Shown: positions 35,050 through 48,100, numbered from the stretch's first letter. The stretch: DNA of 64,000 nucleotides from Bursaphelenchus xylophilus (GCA_904066235.2 CAJFCV020000003.1:2852001-2916000); one strand, 5' to 3'. Numbers and translations are program-made. Notes: a model not told the origin generated them from the letters alone.

Positions 35050-35828
35050 AAAAACTTTCAGGAATTAATATATGATATATGTGGCTTATGTGGGCTTAAT
35101 TTAAAGGAAATCCGAGCGTCGCGCTTAAAGCTATTCTCTTGTAAGCTTTCCTTTTATTATATTTATACTTTTTGCAGGAAAACTAATATACTTTTGCCAT
35201 AATTGTAGCAAAAAAGAAACGAAGGTCACGCTTGGAATATCTAATTTTGTAAATAATACATATATTATATGACACGAGGAAGTGTTGGGGTTAAGAGTCC
35301 ATGCAAGTAGTTGTTATTGCGAGTAAAGAAGGTCAAAGCAAAACAAACATAAAAGAATTTTTTGAGGCTTATTAGCCCTGTTTTCCTCGAGGCATTCGAA
35401 ATAAATGTCCCGCAAGTTTTTTTTTATATTAGAATTGGGATTTTTTTGGGAATTTGACGCAAAAAAGTTGCAAAATAAAATCGATTTTTGGTGCTAGAAA
35501 GTTATTTGTTTTTCCTGCATGTTGATGGAGACGTTTATATCGGTTGACCAAAGCATTTTAGATATAAAAATTCTTCCGGAAGAATCTTTTCAGGACCAAA
35601 TTGGCCTAAAAAACCAAAAAAAAATTAGAACTTTATTTTCAGGACAGAAAGCGAGGTTTTGTCTAAGCCAGCAAGGAATAAACAGCCAAATAAATATTTT
35701 TTTTTCCAAAATTCTACTTGTGACGAAACATCATATGTATTGATTAGATCTCGGTCAGGAAATAGCTTTAACTGCGCTGAATTGAAGTGTGGGTGTTTTC
35801 ATACCTAAACTTTCAACTTGAACTTCAC
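35050..35828. other. AT-rich gene-free stretch
   Basis: Nothing recognised. Confidence 0.55.
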
Positions 35829-35876
35829 TTGCATACACCGGAAAGACCGATAATCAACTTTTTTTTTGTCAATCCA

Positions 35877-36325
35877 CAAGGGAAGTACCCCAAGTGCAAC
35901 GCTCAGATTTTGATGAAACTAGGCACAAATTTAGAATAATTTTTTTTAAGATGTATGCGAGAATCCTAGCTCGCGCTTTGCAGAAACAACCGAGATTTTT
36001 AGCTCGAAAGTCGGCGAAAATTTAGGGCTTTTTGCCGAATTTCGGCACTAAAATTTTCATGCCTATTTCTACCGTAAATGATAATGTTTCTACAAAAAAT
36101 CAAATTTTTCCGCACGAAACTGCCAGAGTAATGGCCAAAAAGCGTTTTTCTCTCTGGCCGGTCTCCACGTTTAGCGTGCTCTCTCGGCGGCAAAAATCGT
36201 TCGATATCTCGGCGGCGCCCGCAAAGCGCGAGCTAAAACTTTCAGGAATTGATGCTTAGTTCATACCCGACGTGTGTGCAAAATTTAAAGAAAAGCTGAG
36301 CGTCGCACTTGGAGTACTTCCCTTG
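35877..36325. mobile_element. Tc5-like MITE
   Basis: Palindromic, 449 bp. It begins CAAGGGAAGTACCCCAAGTG and ends with the inverse of CAAGGGAAGTACTCCAAGTG. The flanking triplets are CCA and TCA, compatible with a mutated TNA duplication. The CAAGGGAAG start and TNA target are the signature I know for Tc4/Tc5 elements. The inner arms carry AGCTCGCGCTTTGCAG. It splits a segment also found unsplit at 38222-38337. Confidence 0.72.
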
Positions 36326-36400
36326 TCAGTACAAAGCTTCCTACAAAACATGAATTGACCGTAAATTGAGACTTTTTTCTGGATTACTCATTTTCCTAGT

Positions 36401-36596
36401 ACTAGTCCCTCCGGAAAGTCGCTGGAGTGATTTTTGGCGTTTGTACTATGCAGCAAAAATTCACGGTGCCAGTGACAGGTGAAAAACTCCTATTACACGG
36501 TGCAAAAAGACGAAAATGGCACAGTTCAAAGCAAGCTGTGTCTTCTTACAGTGAATGTCGCTGAAATCACTCCAGAGACTTTGCAAACGCACTAGT
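36401..36596. mobile_element. Family B MITE
   Basis: ACTAGTCCCTCCGGAAAGTC to the inverse (CACTCCAGAGACTTTGCAAA, ACTAGT). It shares 60 bp of left flank with the copy at 38337, so the two were duplicated together with host DNA. Confidence 0.78.
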
Positions 36597-36599
36597 ATT

Positions 36600-37200
36600 G
36601 AATTGGGCCTTAAATTTCAACATGGGTTTTAAAAATCGTCTAATTTAAACATGGATTTATCGTTAGAATTTTGTAGAATGGTTGCGTGTCTACAGCCTTT
36701 ACCGTAAAAAGATCCCTACAAATCCTTGTGAGGGCATTTTCTCACAGCCTACAAGTCCTCAACCAATCTTGCACTTCTGCAAAAACTGCGTATTGTACAT
36801 TTCCTGTCGATAATACTTTACCACATTGATATTTTACTACATTCCACACGGTGGGGTCCGAATTTCTTTACAATCATCGTAACGATACGTTTAGCAGTCT
36901 TTTTACGGTCTTTAGAGCATCATGAATTGCACGGAAAATAGATATTTAAATAATAGCTGCACTGCCCTTGGAATTATAGCTCATTTTTTGTAGTGGTCTT
37001 CGGAACAGAGTCTAATCATGGTGTCTTATTTTTGAATCTTCTTCCTACAGTTTACACATACATACGTATTCGATTACATAATCTTTGAGAGGGTGGATTG
37101 CCTGTGGTTTTGCTTTTTTTTGTGACAAATGGCATCATTTTGACTTGAATTCAATTGTCGAAAAATTTTTTTAACTTTTGAAGGGGTTTCAGTAACTAAC
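36600..37200. other. Gene-free stretch
   Basis: Nothing recognised. Confidence 0.5.
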
Positions 37201-37203
37201 CGG

Positions 37204-37490
37204 GGAAGTATTCCAAGTGCGACGCTCAGATTTTGAGGAAACTTGGCACAAATTTAGAATAATTTTTTCTAAGGCATATGCGAGAATCCTAGCTCCCGCT
37301 TTGCAGAAACAACCGAGATTTTTAGGTCAAAAGTCGGCGAAAAATTAAGGCTTTTTGCCGAATTTCGGCACGAAAAGTTTCATGCCTATTTCTACCGTGA
37401 AGGATAATGTTTCTACAAAAAATCAAAATTTTCTGCATGAAACTGCCAAAGTTATGGCCAAAAAGCGCTTTTCTCTCTGACCGCTCTCCA
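37204..37490. mobile_element. Tc5-like MITE, right end missing
   Basis: Starts after TAA with GGGGAAGTATTCCAAGTGCG and follows the 35877 element closely, to about CTCTCTGACCGCTCTCCAC, then stops. Confidence 0.7.
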
Positions 37491-37613
37491 CTTCGTTTTT
37501 CGATCGCGCCACCACGGCAACTCCTGTTTTTGCACTAGCTATAGTATACATGCAATTTTCTACAAGCGCACTCCACGACGTCGCCGAAAATATTGTATAG
37601 ACTTTGTGGCGCA

Positions 37614-37824
37614 ACTAGTAGCCTTTCGTCCGCTCGCGCAACATTGATACGCTGGAGCAATTTTTGGCGCTTTCATTGCTCAGAAAAAGCTTGGGTGCGA
37701 GTCACGACCCAAAAAGTCTCTTGCGCGGTGCAAAAAGCGAAAAAATTCACAGTGCAAATTGCACTTTTGTTTTCTCACAGTAAATGACGCCGAGATCACT
37801 CCAGCGACTTTACGGACAGACTAC
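37614..37824. mobile_element. Family B MITE, diverged
   Basis: The left end is disturbed by a short insertion (ACTAGTAGCCTTTCGTCCG). The right end is clear (ATCACTCCAGCGACTTTACG). Confidence 0.65.
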
Positions 37825-38221
37825 TTATGAGTTCAAGTTTTCTTTCCGGCAAATCTATTTAGCAAAGTGTTGTAGTCTAGACAATTATCTGTCGCGGCTC
37901 CTTTCTTCCACTCCGACAGAAAGTTCATGTCTAAGTACGTGCAATTACCGTGATAACCGTTTCGAGAAAGGTCAAGAGCCAAAAATTGTTGTCCTCCAAA
38001 TAGCCTGTTAAATTACTGTAAAGTGTTTGAGAGATCTGCTAAATTACTGTAATGCGTTTCCGTTGGTTCGAAGTAATCCTGGAAGAATCAGAGGTTAGGA
38101 CAAATAATCCTATTTAAATCTAAGCGTTCTACCTTCATTAATCAAGTTTTGGTGCTTTACCATAACTTGGTGTAAATATGGAATAAGATCATTGAAGAAA
38201 TGCCCTGAGACTTCATCTTAA

Positions 38222-38530
38222 ATACACCGGAAAGACCGATAATCAACTGTTCTCTGTCAATGAAGTACAACATTCCAACAAAATATGAACCTGACCGTAA
38301 CTTGAGCCTTTTTCCTGGATTACCCATTTTCCTAGTACTAGTCCTTCCGGAAAGTCGCTGGAGTGATTTTTGGCGTTTGCACTTGCGAAAAAGTAAGGGG
38401 CGAGCTACAGCCCAAAAGAGTCTATGCACAATGCATAAACCAATAAATTTCACGTGCAAAGTTAACTTTTGTTTTCTCACAGTGCACGTCGCTGATTTTA
38501 GTCCGGTGACTTTTTGGAAGGCGTAGTATA
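38222..38530. repeat. Duplicate of the 35829-36598 segment, including a family B MITE
   Basis: ATACACCGGAAAGACCGATA opens both copies, and TTTTCCTAGTACTAGTCC precedes the MITE in both. Family B itself spans 38337-38528 here. This copy lacks the 449 bp Tc5-like insertion seen in the other. Confidence 0.75.
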
Positions 38531-38574
38531 GAATAGTTTTTTTTTTGTTTTGCAAATTACAAAGTTCTAGGCAA

Positions 38575-38713
38575 AGATTACGGATTGTCGCAGCAAAATG
38601 TCCGCCCCGTCGAAAAAAGAATTCAGAAAATATAATAAATCATCCAACGCGGCTTGACGTCGCAAAGTGATTCCAAGGCGGGACGATACGCTGTTATTTG
38701 CCCGGCAGGCTGA
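38575..38713. mobile_element. Family A MITE, left end decayed
   Basis: GTCGCAGCAAAATGTC block inside; right end TTATTTGCCCGGCAGGCTGA with TA. Confidence 0.65.
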
Positions 38714-38803
38714 TAGTAAGTACCAAATTCGAGTATCAGGCCCGCGCTTTAAAAAACGTCATCAAGAAGCTTAGTAGTTCAGGCCTATCCAATTTAGAGC
38801 ATA

Positions 38804-38958
38804 TCAGTCTGTCGGAAAAATAATGAGCACAATGTCGCTGTGCCAATCGCGTCGCTGAAGTGAAGAGCAATTTGATTTCACCGCGACACAATTCATTTCC
38901 TCGACAGCAATGCGGTTCTGAGTGCGACAGAGTGCTCATTATTTTCCCGACAAAGTGA
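38804..38958. mobile_element. Family A MITE, GAGC subtype
   Basis: TA at the left; TCAGTCTGTCGGAAAAATAA; the right end is mutated to CCCGACAAAGTGA. Confidence 0.85.
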
Positions 38959-38961
38959 CAC

Positions 38962-39590
38962 TTCGCTAAAAGTTATTAGCTATGTAAATCCTTACTAATT
39001 GCCCCATTTCTTTTGAGTCACTCAACTTTTTGTTTTGCAACCGACTAATTCTTCCCCTAGACACTACGTATTGTAATATCCCATAAACGATTTTAACCCT
39101 AAGTCCCCAAAGATCAGCCCATTCAGTTTGGGGTTTATTTTCGCGAAAAGTAACAACGGCCGAATCTAATTCCAATAAACGGTTATGGCGAATTAAATAT
39201 TATAAAGAAAGGGCAGTTGCACAGTGCGTAGGAACAGGGCTGGAAAGATTTAATTTCTGTCGTCTGGAAGGGGAAACGGTAAGGAATTGAGGTCAAGTAA
39301 GACGTAGGGTGCATCGTAATATAATACTGTGTCCTCACACTTAAACAATTTATAATATTTCCTTGAATATAAGGTTCATAAATCTATTACATATGTGCGC
39401 AAATTTTAATGGCAGTCCAAGGTTCACAATATGGAATCTTGAGGAAGTTCTGCGTTTATTTACTCACCCTTTCTGTGGCAACAGCATCTTCTTGTTTACA
39501 TACATTTCGTTTCTTTTTCAATTTTTTTTAATTAGTGGAATGTCTCTTTATCATATAGATATGTCAGGCATAGTGTAATAGTGTAATAAT
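38962..39590. other. Gene-free stretch
   Basis: Nothing recognised. Confidence 0.5.
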
Positions 39591-39591
39591 A

Positions 39592-39746
39592 TCAGTATGT
39601 CGGAAAAATAACGAGCACTCTGTCGCATTGAAAATCGCATCGCCAATGAAGAAATAAATAGTGTCGCGGCAAAATCAAATTGCTCTTCAATTCAGAGACG
39701 CGGCCGGCGCAGCGACCTTGAGCTCATTATTTTCCCGACAGACTCG
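39592..39746. mobile_element. Family A MITE, GAGC subtype
   Basis: TA at the left; TCAGTATGTCGGAAAAATAA; right end CATTATTTTCCCGACAGACT. Confidence 0.85.
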
Positions 39747-39850
39747 TACTACTTCAGATAAGAAGTCGTGTTAAGTTGCACGGCAACCCAAGGAGTCTCC
39801 CGCCCCATTTCGGGACTTCGACCACCCAGTATCCGTTGCAGTCGAACGAA

Positions 39851-40015
39851 ATGTCTAAAATAAATTTTTCGTGGGGCTTTGCGACCGAAAATTTTTTTCA
39901 GGAATCATTTTATTTTTTCGTCAATTGCGACATACAGCATTCTGTACTTTTTTGGAATGAATCGGACACCGATTTTTTCGATTTTTTTAAGTGGTTGACA
40001 TTTACGCGGGTGTAG
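39851..40015 (+). CDS. Short unrecognised open frame
   Basis: 54 codons from ATG to TAG, aromatic-rich (including MSKINFSWGFATENFFQESF). The same frame is open upstream to about 39776. No splice signals, no partner exon, and no family recognised. It starts close to a family A MITE and may be chance or a relic. Confidence 0.15.
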   Translation: MSKINFSWGFATENFFQESFYFFVNCDIQHSVLFWNESDTDFFDFFKWLTFTRV

Positions 40016-40017
40016 CG

Positions 40018-41250
40018 CGCGGATGCTATAAGATCGACGCTTGAAATTTGCAGTGTTTTTAGAGCAAAGTGACATGGTTAGAACATTCCACTAAAATCCA
40101 CTGTGCAATATTTCACAATTTTTTCTCCCGACTAATATGCATAATTATGCACTCATCCTTGTTCTTTCCTCTCTTTTTGGCCAGACATCTGGTCATTTCC
40201 ATAAAAGGAAAACCACATAGTTTTGGCTCCGCCCACTTGGCAAATTGGCTTGTAAATTATAGTAAACGGCGCGTGGAATATATAAATACATCGGTAGAGC
40301 GAGTAATTGTTTATATGTTGTCGAAACGACAGTAGTCTTGCGCGATTTTGAAATCGAAGTTTTTTCACTTGGATAGGGAGATAGGTATTGCTAGATCTTT
40401 TGGTACTTCCCATATGCAAAATAGTACGTTCTTTGCCACCGGATCAGGTCCACCACTGTAGTATTCCCTTTCCTTTTCGTTCACAAAGCTCCTTGCCCCT
40501 CAAAACTCACTCTCTCACCCTAAAAATTCTACATTTCCTACCCTACAACAAGATTTTTTGCGCTTATTGGCAAATTGCCAATCCGCTCATCGAACCGTTT
40601 TAGCTTATCACAGCTTATCATACGTTGTTTCTCTGAACTTGACTCCTATTTGTGTCCACTTCGTTTCTAAACTCCATTTCTCCAAGGATTCTTGAGACCC
40701 TAGTAAGTAATCGTGGCTCGTACTACAATGTTCTCATTGTTTGGGTTGAAGGTTGTACTTTATAAGCCTCCAAATAGGCCCCAACTCTGAACAACTGTTA
40801 CTTTCAAAATTGTATTTACAACGCTTATTAGTAGGGTTACACAGCTGCTTCAAAAATGGGCAATGTAGGCGTAAGATACGTACCTTTTTGCAAGATGTAA
40901 TCAAATAAACCAAAGATTTCTACAGAACAAAAAAAGGTTATTTGGGAAACTGCAAAGGAAGCCATGACCATTTTATCAACTTGACTTGACCGATCTTTTC
41001 AAGAAGGAAAAATAAAGGCATTAACGCGCAATATTTTCGTGTATAAGTACAGTAAAATTTCTGTACAACGAATCGCAACAGGTCAAAAAATTTATTTATT
41101 ATAAGAAGGTTTTGTTGTGCGGGAGTTTGTTGTACCGACGTTGCAATCTACGCTAGCAATCAAGTCATCTTCAAGCCCTATTGAAAGCTTAGGAGACGTT
41201 GCGCCCGCAGAATTTGGTCGTGAAGATAGAGGCAGAGATAAGACAAGTGC
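40018..41250. other. Gene-free stretch with a Tc1-like MITE end at 40401-40458
   Basis: The fragment GGTACTTCCCATATGCAAAA to CCACCACTG, followed by TA, matches the right arm of the 29561 element. At about 40570-40620, GGCAAATTGCCAATCCGCTC and the bases after it repeat a block at 32345-32395. Confidence 0.65.
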
Positions 41251-41255
41251 CACTA

Positions 41256-41406
41256 TCAGTCTGTCGAAAAATTGATGAGCCAATATGGCTGAGCGAAAGG
41301 CGTCATTAAAGTGGAAAAGCAATTTGATTTCTTCGCAACACAATTCATTTTCCAGGCGACGATGCGATTTTGGGCGCGACTGCTCATTATTTTCCCGACA
41401 GAATGA
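41256..41406. mobile_element. Family A MITE, GAGC subtype, diverged
   Basis: TA at the left; TCAGTCTGTCGAAAAATTGA; right end CATTATTTTCCCGACAGAAT. Confidence 0.8.
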
Positions 41407-41409
41407 CTT

Positions 41410-44400
41410 TTTTTGAACTGGACCGTTCAAAAAACGGTTGATTTTTGGGACATACACCGTGCGAAAAAGGTCGAGTTTGCATAGTTGGGGAAACAGTTGA
41501 CACCCGGGACATCTCTCTCTCTCTGGCTTCAAAAACCACATCGAGTTGAAATATGATTATAACTTCAGTTTCAGTGGAGTTTGACAACTTACTCTTGCCC
41601 CACTTTTCACAAACAAAAGAACATTTTGTTTAGGGAAAGTGAGGTTCTCTCATTTTTCCATGTGTTTTTCGTCTACTGGCCATGTGACCCGGAAGTGACA
41701 AAGACTCGAGCATCTTCCTCGAATTCCAAATTCATTAAAAACACATAATTTGCAAATTAATTAAAGTAGATAAAAGACCTGCATGAGGAATGACACACCG
41801 TTTTTGAAAATCGTTTTTGTTAGCACAGATGACCTTTAATTTGTATCTGTAAATTTTCCTAGTGACCGCGGAAGGCGTCAAATTTCTTTGCATATGACTC
41901 TTAAGCCTTTTGCAAAGAAAGCATTAAAAGGGCATCTTACTCCCTTAGAATCTAGACCGGGCGTATAAAGTAAATAAATTCGTTAGACATAACAATTTGC
42001 AGATGGAGAAGGGCCAAAAATCTTAACAAATAAGAGTCATAGATTCATAGCATGGTTGTAGCGGAGTTTATACGTAGAGAGGGAACATGAGGTGATGAAA
42101 ATTATACATAGATATGATTGTGCTATGATTTACAAAAGTATCATATATGACGCCTTGTGTAGCATTAGTCCGGGAATATATTATTTTAGAATACGCTCTG
42201 GTTATCTGACATAATGTTCATCTAATCTGGCATATGTCTGTCCTGATTAATGCCCACTTTCATCATCAGCGCTGCATTTACGATTATTCCTCTTGAACAC
42301 TGATGCTTACCGCCAAAGCTGGTGTTGTGACATCACCCGTTGTTATCTGTACGGTAAACCCACATCACAACAACCAAATCAAACATTTTTTTCTTTTTTA
42401 CAATTGCCTTTGTTATCTCGGCGTTGATTTTAACCAGGAATTCAAGGGGCTTCCGAGATCGTCCATTCTTGAAGATCGTTTATAGCCAGAGGCTACTGTA
42501 TTTTCCCATGGAAATTTTTTTTCCGTCGCAACATCTCAGAGACCGTCAGAGATCAAAAATCTCAAAAGGTAACTGTAAACTCTTTGTTTATAAGCTTAAT
42601 TCATATTACTTTAATGCGACGTTTAATGCATTCGGAACTCAAGGACTGTTCTTCGGACTGGCTCGGCGTCTCACCCGAACACTTCCCCGAACCGCCAACA
42701 TGCACATGTTCGGCGATTAATAACATTTAGCCTTAAGTTAATTGTCACTGTCTTGACGAGAAAACAGAGATTGGAAACGAGTAAAATAGGCAGCACTTTT
42801 TACATTCTTTTACTTCTTGGCGGTGTTTTTGGAAATCACAGGGGTTTTCGAAAAATCCAAAACGTGTCATTTCCGTGTTTCTGATAGTAAACTTTTATAA
42901 ATTGAAGTGCAAATTGGTTGTTATTGACGATGTTCTAGGAAGAAGAGTAGCTAAACCAGCAGTCTGTAATGCTAAACTAGTGTTGTTTTGGGCATAATTT
43001 TGTACCTGGGAAAACAAGTGGTTTTACGGGAAATGTCAGCGTGTTTAAAGCGTGTTATTGTAGTATAGAAAAATAGCAGAGCGGAGGGTTCGTATCATGG
43101 CCTTTCATGAAGTATTTACTTCAAGAATCGCACAAAACATAAATTTTTTATCATCATTTTATCAAAACCATACGTATAAACTGAAGTCGTAAAACAGATA
43201 AAAATATGGTTTCAAGCCTTGAATTTTTCAATTTCAAAGAGACTGCTAGCTATTTCAAGTAATTTTTTGCCATTTCTGACCCTTGAAACAGAATGCCAAT
43301 TTTGGCGGGAAACTTTTTTTTGAATTTTTTTCTTCAAAATTCAAAAAATTACGTAAAATTGCTCTCCTTTTTGTAAAATTTCAGCCTTTGTAGGAAAACC
43401 GTGATGATATTTGCAACGTGAACCCAAGAATTACAAATTCCGTCACATCATCACATGTGTACTTTCTAATCAAGTTTTAAGTCACAGATGTGTAAAAAGT
43501 TGCACACATCAAGCATTGTTTGCGAAAGAATACGCATGAGAGGGTAACTTCGGGCATTGTTTTGTTTCTATTCTCGGATGTGGTCTGTAATTCCTTTCGG
43601 AACGCCCCTTGAAATGTAGTCCCGAGAGGACAAAGAGCATCAGCATACATCACTAGGGTAATCGAGGCTGTATGGGTGTCATTGCCTACCTTTGATTACA
43701 ATAGGCGGTTTGTTGCCTAAGATTACACATGCTTGACAGTGTTGCACTCATTGTATCTTATCTTTTCAAAGTTGTCGTATCTCGGCTTGAAGATGGCTTT
43801 AAAAGTCTTTTCTTGAATTTTTGATAGTCGATTTATAAAAATTTCAATAGCCTACAGAAAAGTTATTATATTCTCATCTCCCCGTTGTAGTATTATTCAT
43901 TGATCTTCGGGAATCGGAGTCCAAAAAGGTCGTATTTTTTATTTGCGAATACGCAATTATTTAGCGGTGATTACAAGTTCGTATGGACTTCGTTGTGGGT
44001 GGAACTCTTTTGACCTGTTTACGCCGTGTTGTACAGTATTCCGAGAATTGTTGTTGTTTTGAGACATATGCGTCACATCAATGAGCAATGATGTGAGCAT
44101 TTTTCTGCAGGCCATTAACAGACTTGTCCATAAAAATCGAAGCGCTACAACTTTTCGGCTCAACGACAGTTCAAGTCAACAAGTTCTCTGAGTTGCCTCG
44201 AACCGCTCAGATCTTTTTTCGTATGCGCGGGAGAGGCTAGGGAAAAGCTTAGTTATTGAAATATTAGGATTGGACAGGATCTAGGAAAGACCTATTTTAA
44301 GGTGCTTTACGAGTATTGCTGCAATAATATCCAGATAAAACTTATGGAACTTTGTTTTTAGGAGTTCTTTTGTCTTTCTGTATATAAAAAATCACTCAGG

Positions 44401-45095
44401 GTCTGGAAAACAAAGTTTAGCAATAGCTAAACTTAGAAAATGTAGTCCTATAGAGCCTTCGCCAAGGCTCCGCTGGGCTTTCGCCAAGTCTCCGCCGATC
44501 CTTCAGCTAGGTCCGCCGAGAATCCAGCGGCTTTGCCAGGCCTTGTATGAGCCTCCTATAACCTATTTATGTCTCCGCCTGTTCTACGCCTCATATCACT
44601 CCATTTCGTGCTGACCCGAACTGTAGTCGACCTCAAAAGTCCGAACCCGAAATTGCACATTTTGTCCTACTTTTTTTATATTTTTTTATACATTTGTACA
44701 AGGGGATCGCATCGAAATCTAATGCCAATTTCTGTCTGCCCTCTGCTTTTTTGCATCCTATGTTTTGCAAAGGTCATTGGGTATCCCGGCTGCCCTTGCA
44801 TAGATAGCGCGAGCTAAATCTTATACCCAAGATGCGTGATCTGGGCCCAATACGTGGAAAACGTATAAGTCGCACCCACAACATTTATTTTGAGGTAGAA
44901 ATCTCCTTATACACGGCTATAATTATTGCGTTAGTAAATTACCGTGAAAAAGGCGTATCTTTTGCTATTTTCCCATAAAATGAAATTTATATTTTTTTGA
45001 AATACATTTCTATCTCTTGACACTTTCAATTTCGCTCTTCATATTCGTATTTCTCACCTATCTGCTGCAAAACATCGTTAATTTCCAATTTTCAG
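41410..45095. other. Gene-free stretch upstream of the receptor gene
   Basis: No convincing exon. A degenerate GC-rich tandem patch with CTTCGCCAAGGCTCCGC units lies at about 44455-44560. A receptor promoter or small first exon could lie at the 3' edge but cannot be placed. Confidence 0.45.
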
Positions 45096-45106
45096 TTGTC
45101 CAAGTC

Positions 45107-48100
45107 ATGCACATAGTGTTTTTAATTCATATAATCGCGGAACTTGTAATCGGAATCCTATCAGTCGTCCTAACTTTGGTCCTTCTCCGCGTGGTGTGGC
45201 AGAATCGGACGCCCAGACTACGGGTTTATTCATGGATACTCATCTTGAACGGTGTCGCGGATCTGGTGTTTGCGCTCTGCAATCTGACCCTTATGGAGGT
45301 GAGCCGGAGGTTTTTTTTGGGATTTTTTCGTTAAAAAGAAGAATTGAGGCGGCCGTATTTTAAAAAAGGATAGTAATTTGAAGGGCCTTTGGCAACATCG
45401 AACCATTTTTTCAAAGTTCAGTTTTCCTATTTTTTATCAGTCTATCGGGAAAATAATGGTCACAATGTCGCAGCTTCTAACGCGTCGCTGAAGTAAAAAG
45501 CAATTTGATTTTCCGCGGCACGATTCATTTTCTCGGCGGCGATACGATTTTGGATGCGACAGAGAGCTCATTATTATCCTGGCAGACTGATAAATGGCAA
45601 TTTTAAGCCTCTGTAGAATGAAACCCTTGCATAGCAAATAAGTTCTTTTTGTCCCTTGCCATTCGTTCTACAGCGACTTGGCTCTACTGAAAATTTCTTC
45701 TCAATTTCCACAATGATCGCTCACCGAGTCTGTTCTGCATAGTCGCTGGGCCGATTTTGGCGAGTTAACTTGCAGTTATCGGCTTTCGACACCATGCAGT
45801 AGACTTTTTATGGGCTGTCGCAAGCACCATGACCTTTTTTTGCATAATGCATGTCGCCAAAAAATGATACAGCGACTTTGCGAACGGACTAGTAGAAAAC
45901 CCCACATTCTGGTGCTAACATAACAAAACTCGTTTTATTTTGACGAAATTTCAACCTAAAGATTTCCATACTTTCTGAGAACTGCAAGCTGAAATTTTCG
46001 TATATGTCCTAACATTGTTTCTCGTACATGTCCCAAATTTCATCAAAATGTACAGGTTTCTGTTTATTTACTTTTCACTCCCCCTACAGGCCTCTTTTTC
46101 CAACCAAAAACCACCCTAAAATAGCCGAGAAATTTACTTTATTAGCCTCAAAAAGAAGGAATTTACTTTTATCGGTACTGACTTTCCAAATCGAGTTAAT
46201 TTCGAATATAAACTACACAAACACACAATTAGACACCGCCTAAACGGAAAATTAGACATCACGTAAAACTCAGCGGAAATTGCAGGCTGCTTTAGTGGTG
46301 ACGGAGAAGGGAGAGGGCAACTTATGGTTCTTTGAATGAACCAGACATTTAGGGTATAATTGAATGTTAGAGAAAATTAAACAGAAAGATAACGGGAACG
46401 TTGGGAGGTGTGCCAAAAACAACACGGTACACATGTATAGATATTGAAAGATCTTACAAGGGAATGGTTTGAACTGTCCGTGAGCTTTCAACATGAGACC
46501 TCCAAATTCTGAAAGAGCGTACAAAATTTAGTAGGAATCCGCTTTCCATTTTTGCCGAATGGTCTTGGGAGACGCGAAATATCGACAGAAAGATCCGACA
46601 AAAAAATCGAGAGAGAGAAAAGACGAACCGAAAGGCCCGGAGAAGCGTCACCAAATAGTCTAGTGGAAAAAGTTCCATGCACGAAACTTTTGGCAGAGGG
46701 AGGCCATGGAGGTTCGAGTCCACCCGAAGCGGATATCGTCGGCATGGATCTACGTGTCGTTAGTGTATTCGACCGCTATGTAAAGATTCTTTTTTTTATT
46801 TATTCGAGTGTTTCACAGATCTGTTTGCAAAATTATGCTTTTTCTATCGGCCGAATGGCCTTGGGAGAAGAGTTGCGGTCGTTTTTTAATCGACCGGGTT
46901 ACAATATGCTTACGTTACAGTAATCTGTGAAAGTTAACTTCCAAAAAATTGAGTACGCAATGGCCATAAAGGTACATACGCAAAATTTTGGCTGATTATC
47001 CCTTTCTATGATGCCGACAGACACAAAATTCCAAAAATGACAAATTTGTGAAAATTTATACCTTCAAGGCAGAATTTGGGAAAAATATTTTGGGCGTTTG
47101 TTGAACACATGTTCACGGTCATTTTAAACTAAAAAACTCAAAATCGATTTTTTTCATAAATATGCCTTGTTTGGACCACACGCTGACGCAGGGACTCAAA
47201 AATTTTCTTTTGAACTTTTCTTGCAAAGCTTTAAGGAAAGGTGAAAATTTGGCATGATTTTTCTCTGGAAACTCAAAAAATTCCGCAAGACCTATACAGC
47301 CTTTCAGAACCGAGTATAAATGTCTTGAAAACACCAGTATGTCGACATCTGGCATCATCGAAAATGCAGCCAAGTTGTCAACTCTTCTTGAAATTTCGAA
47401 AAAAATCTGTAAAACACTCGAACAAATGAAAAAAGAATCTTTACATAGCGGTCGAATACACTAACGACACGTAGATCCATGCCGACGATATCCGCTTCGG
47501 GTGGACTCGAACCTCCAAGGCCTCCCTCTGCCAAAAGTTTCGTGCATGGAACTTTTTCCACTAGACTATTTGGTGACGCTTCTCCGGGCCTTTCGGTTCG
47601 TCTTTTCTCTCTCTCGATTTTTTTGTCGGATCTTTCTGTCGATATTTCGCGTCTCCCAAGACCATTCGGCAAAAATGGAAGGCGGATTCCTACTAAATTT
47701 TGTACGCTCTTTCAGAATTTGGAGGTCTCATGTTGAAAGCTCACGGACAGTTCAAACCATTCCCTTGTTAGCAAGCCAAGAGAGTACGCGATACGAGGAA
47801 AGCGGTCAGGAAAAAGACCAAGTTTCAGCCAGCTTCGCATGAAAAAAACAGATTTTTTTTGGAAACGGATATGAGATTTTGCATGCCAAATTTTCGTAAA
47901 AAATTTCTGCATAGCGCGAGCTGGAATTCTCGCGTATACTTTAGAAAACATTTTTCTAAATTTGTGCCAAGTTCCATCAACATCTAAGCGTCGCATTTGG
48001 AGTACTTTCCCCTCTAAAAAATCACTTTTTCAGGGCGTGGAGATCTTGGACAACTCCCTTTTCCTCTTCTCCACCTCCTTCTTCTACCACTCTTCGCAAA

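Larger units (their letters stand above)
46456..47768. mobile_element. Tc5-like foldback element in receptor intron 1
   Basis: Arms of about 370 bp (46456-46826 and 47400-47768) are nearly identical inverses, with about 570 bp between. The outer ends read CAAGGGAATGGTTTGAACTG. The flanks are TTA on each side (46453-46455 and 47769-47771), the TNA duplication expected of Tc4/Tc5-type elements. Open frames of 85-123 codons in the arms are duplicated repeat sequence, not genes. Each arm contains a tRNA-like segment. Confidence 0.82.

Noticed and set aside
42303..42485. Possible two-exon micro-gene with GTAAAC donor and TTTTAACCAG acceptor
   Set aside because: It would encode only about 31 residues, and other frames through the same bases are equally open.
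46488..47842. Open frames of 85-123 codons occurring once per strand
   Set aside because: The two sets are inverse copies of each other in the arms of the Tc5-like foldback and overlap tRNA-like sequence.
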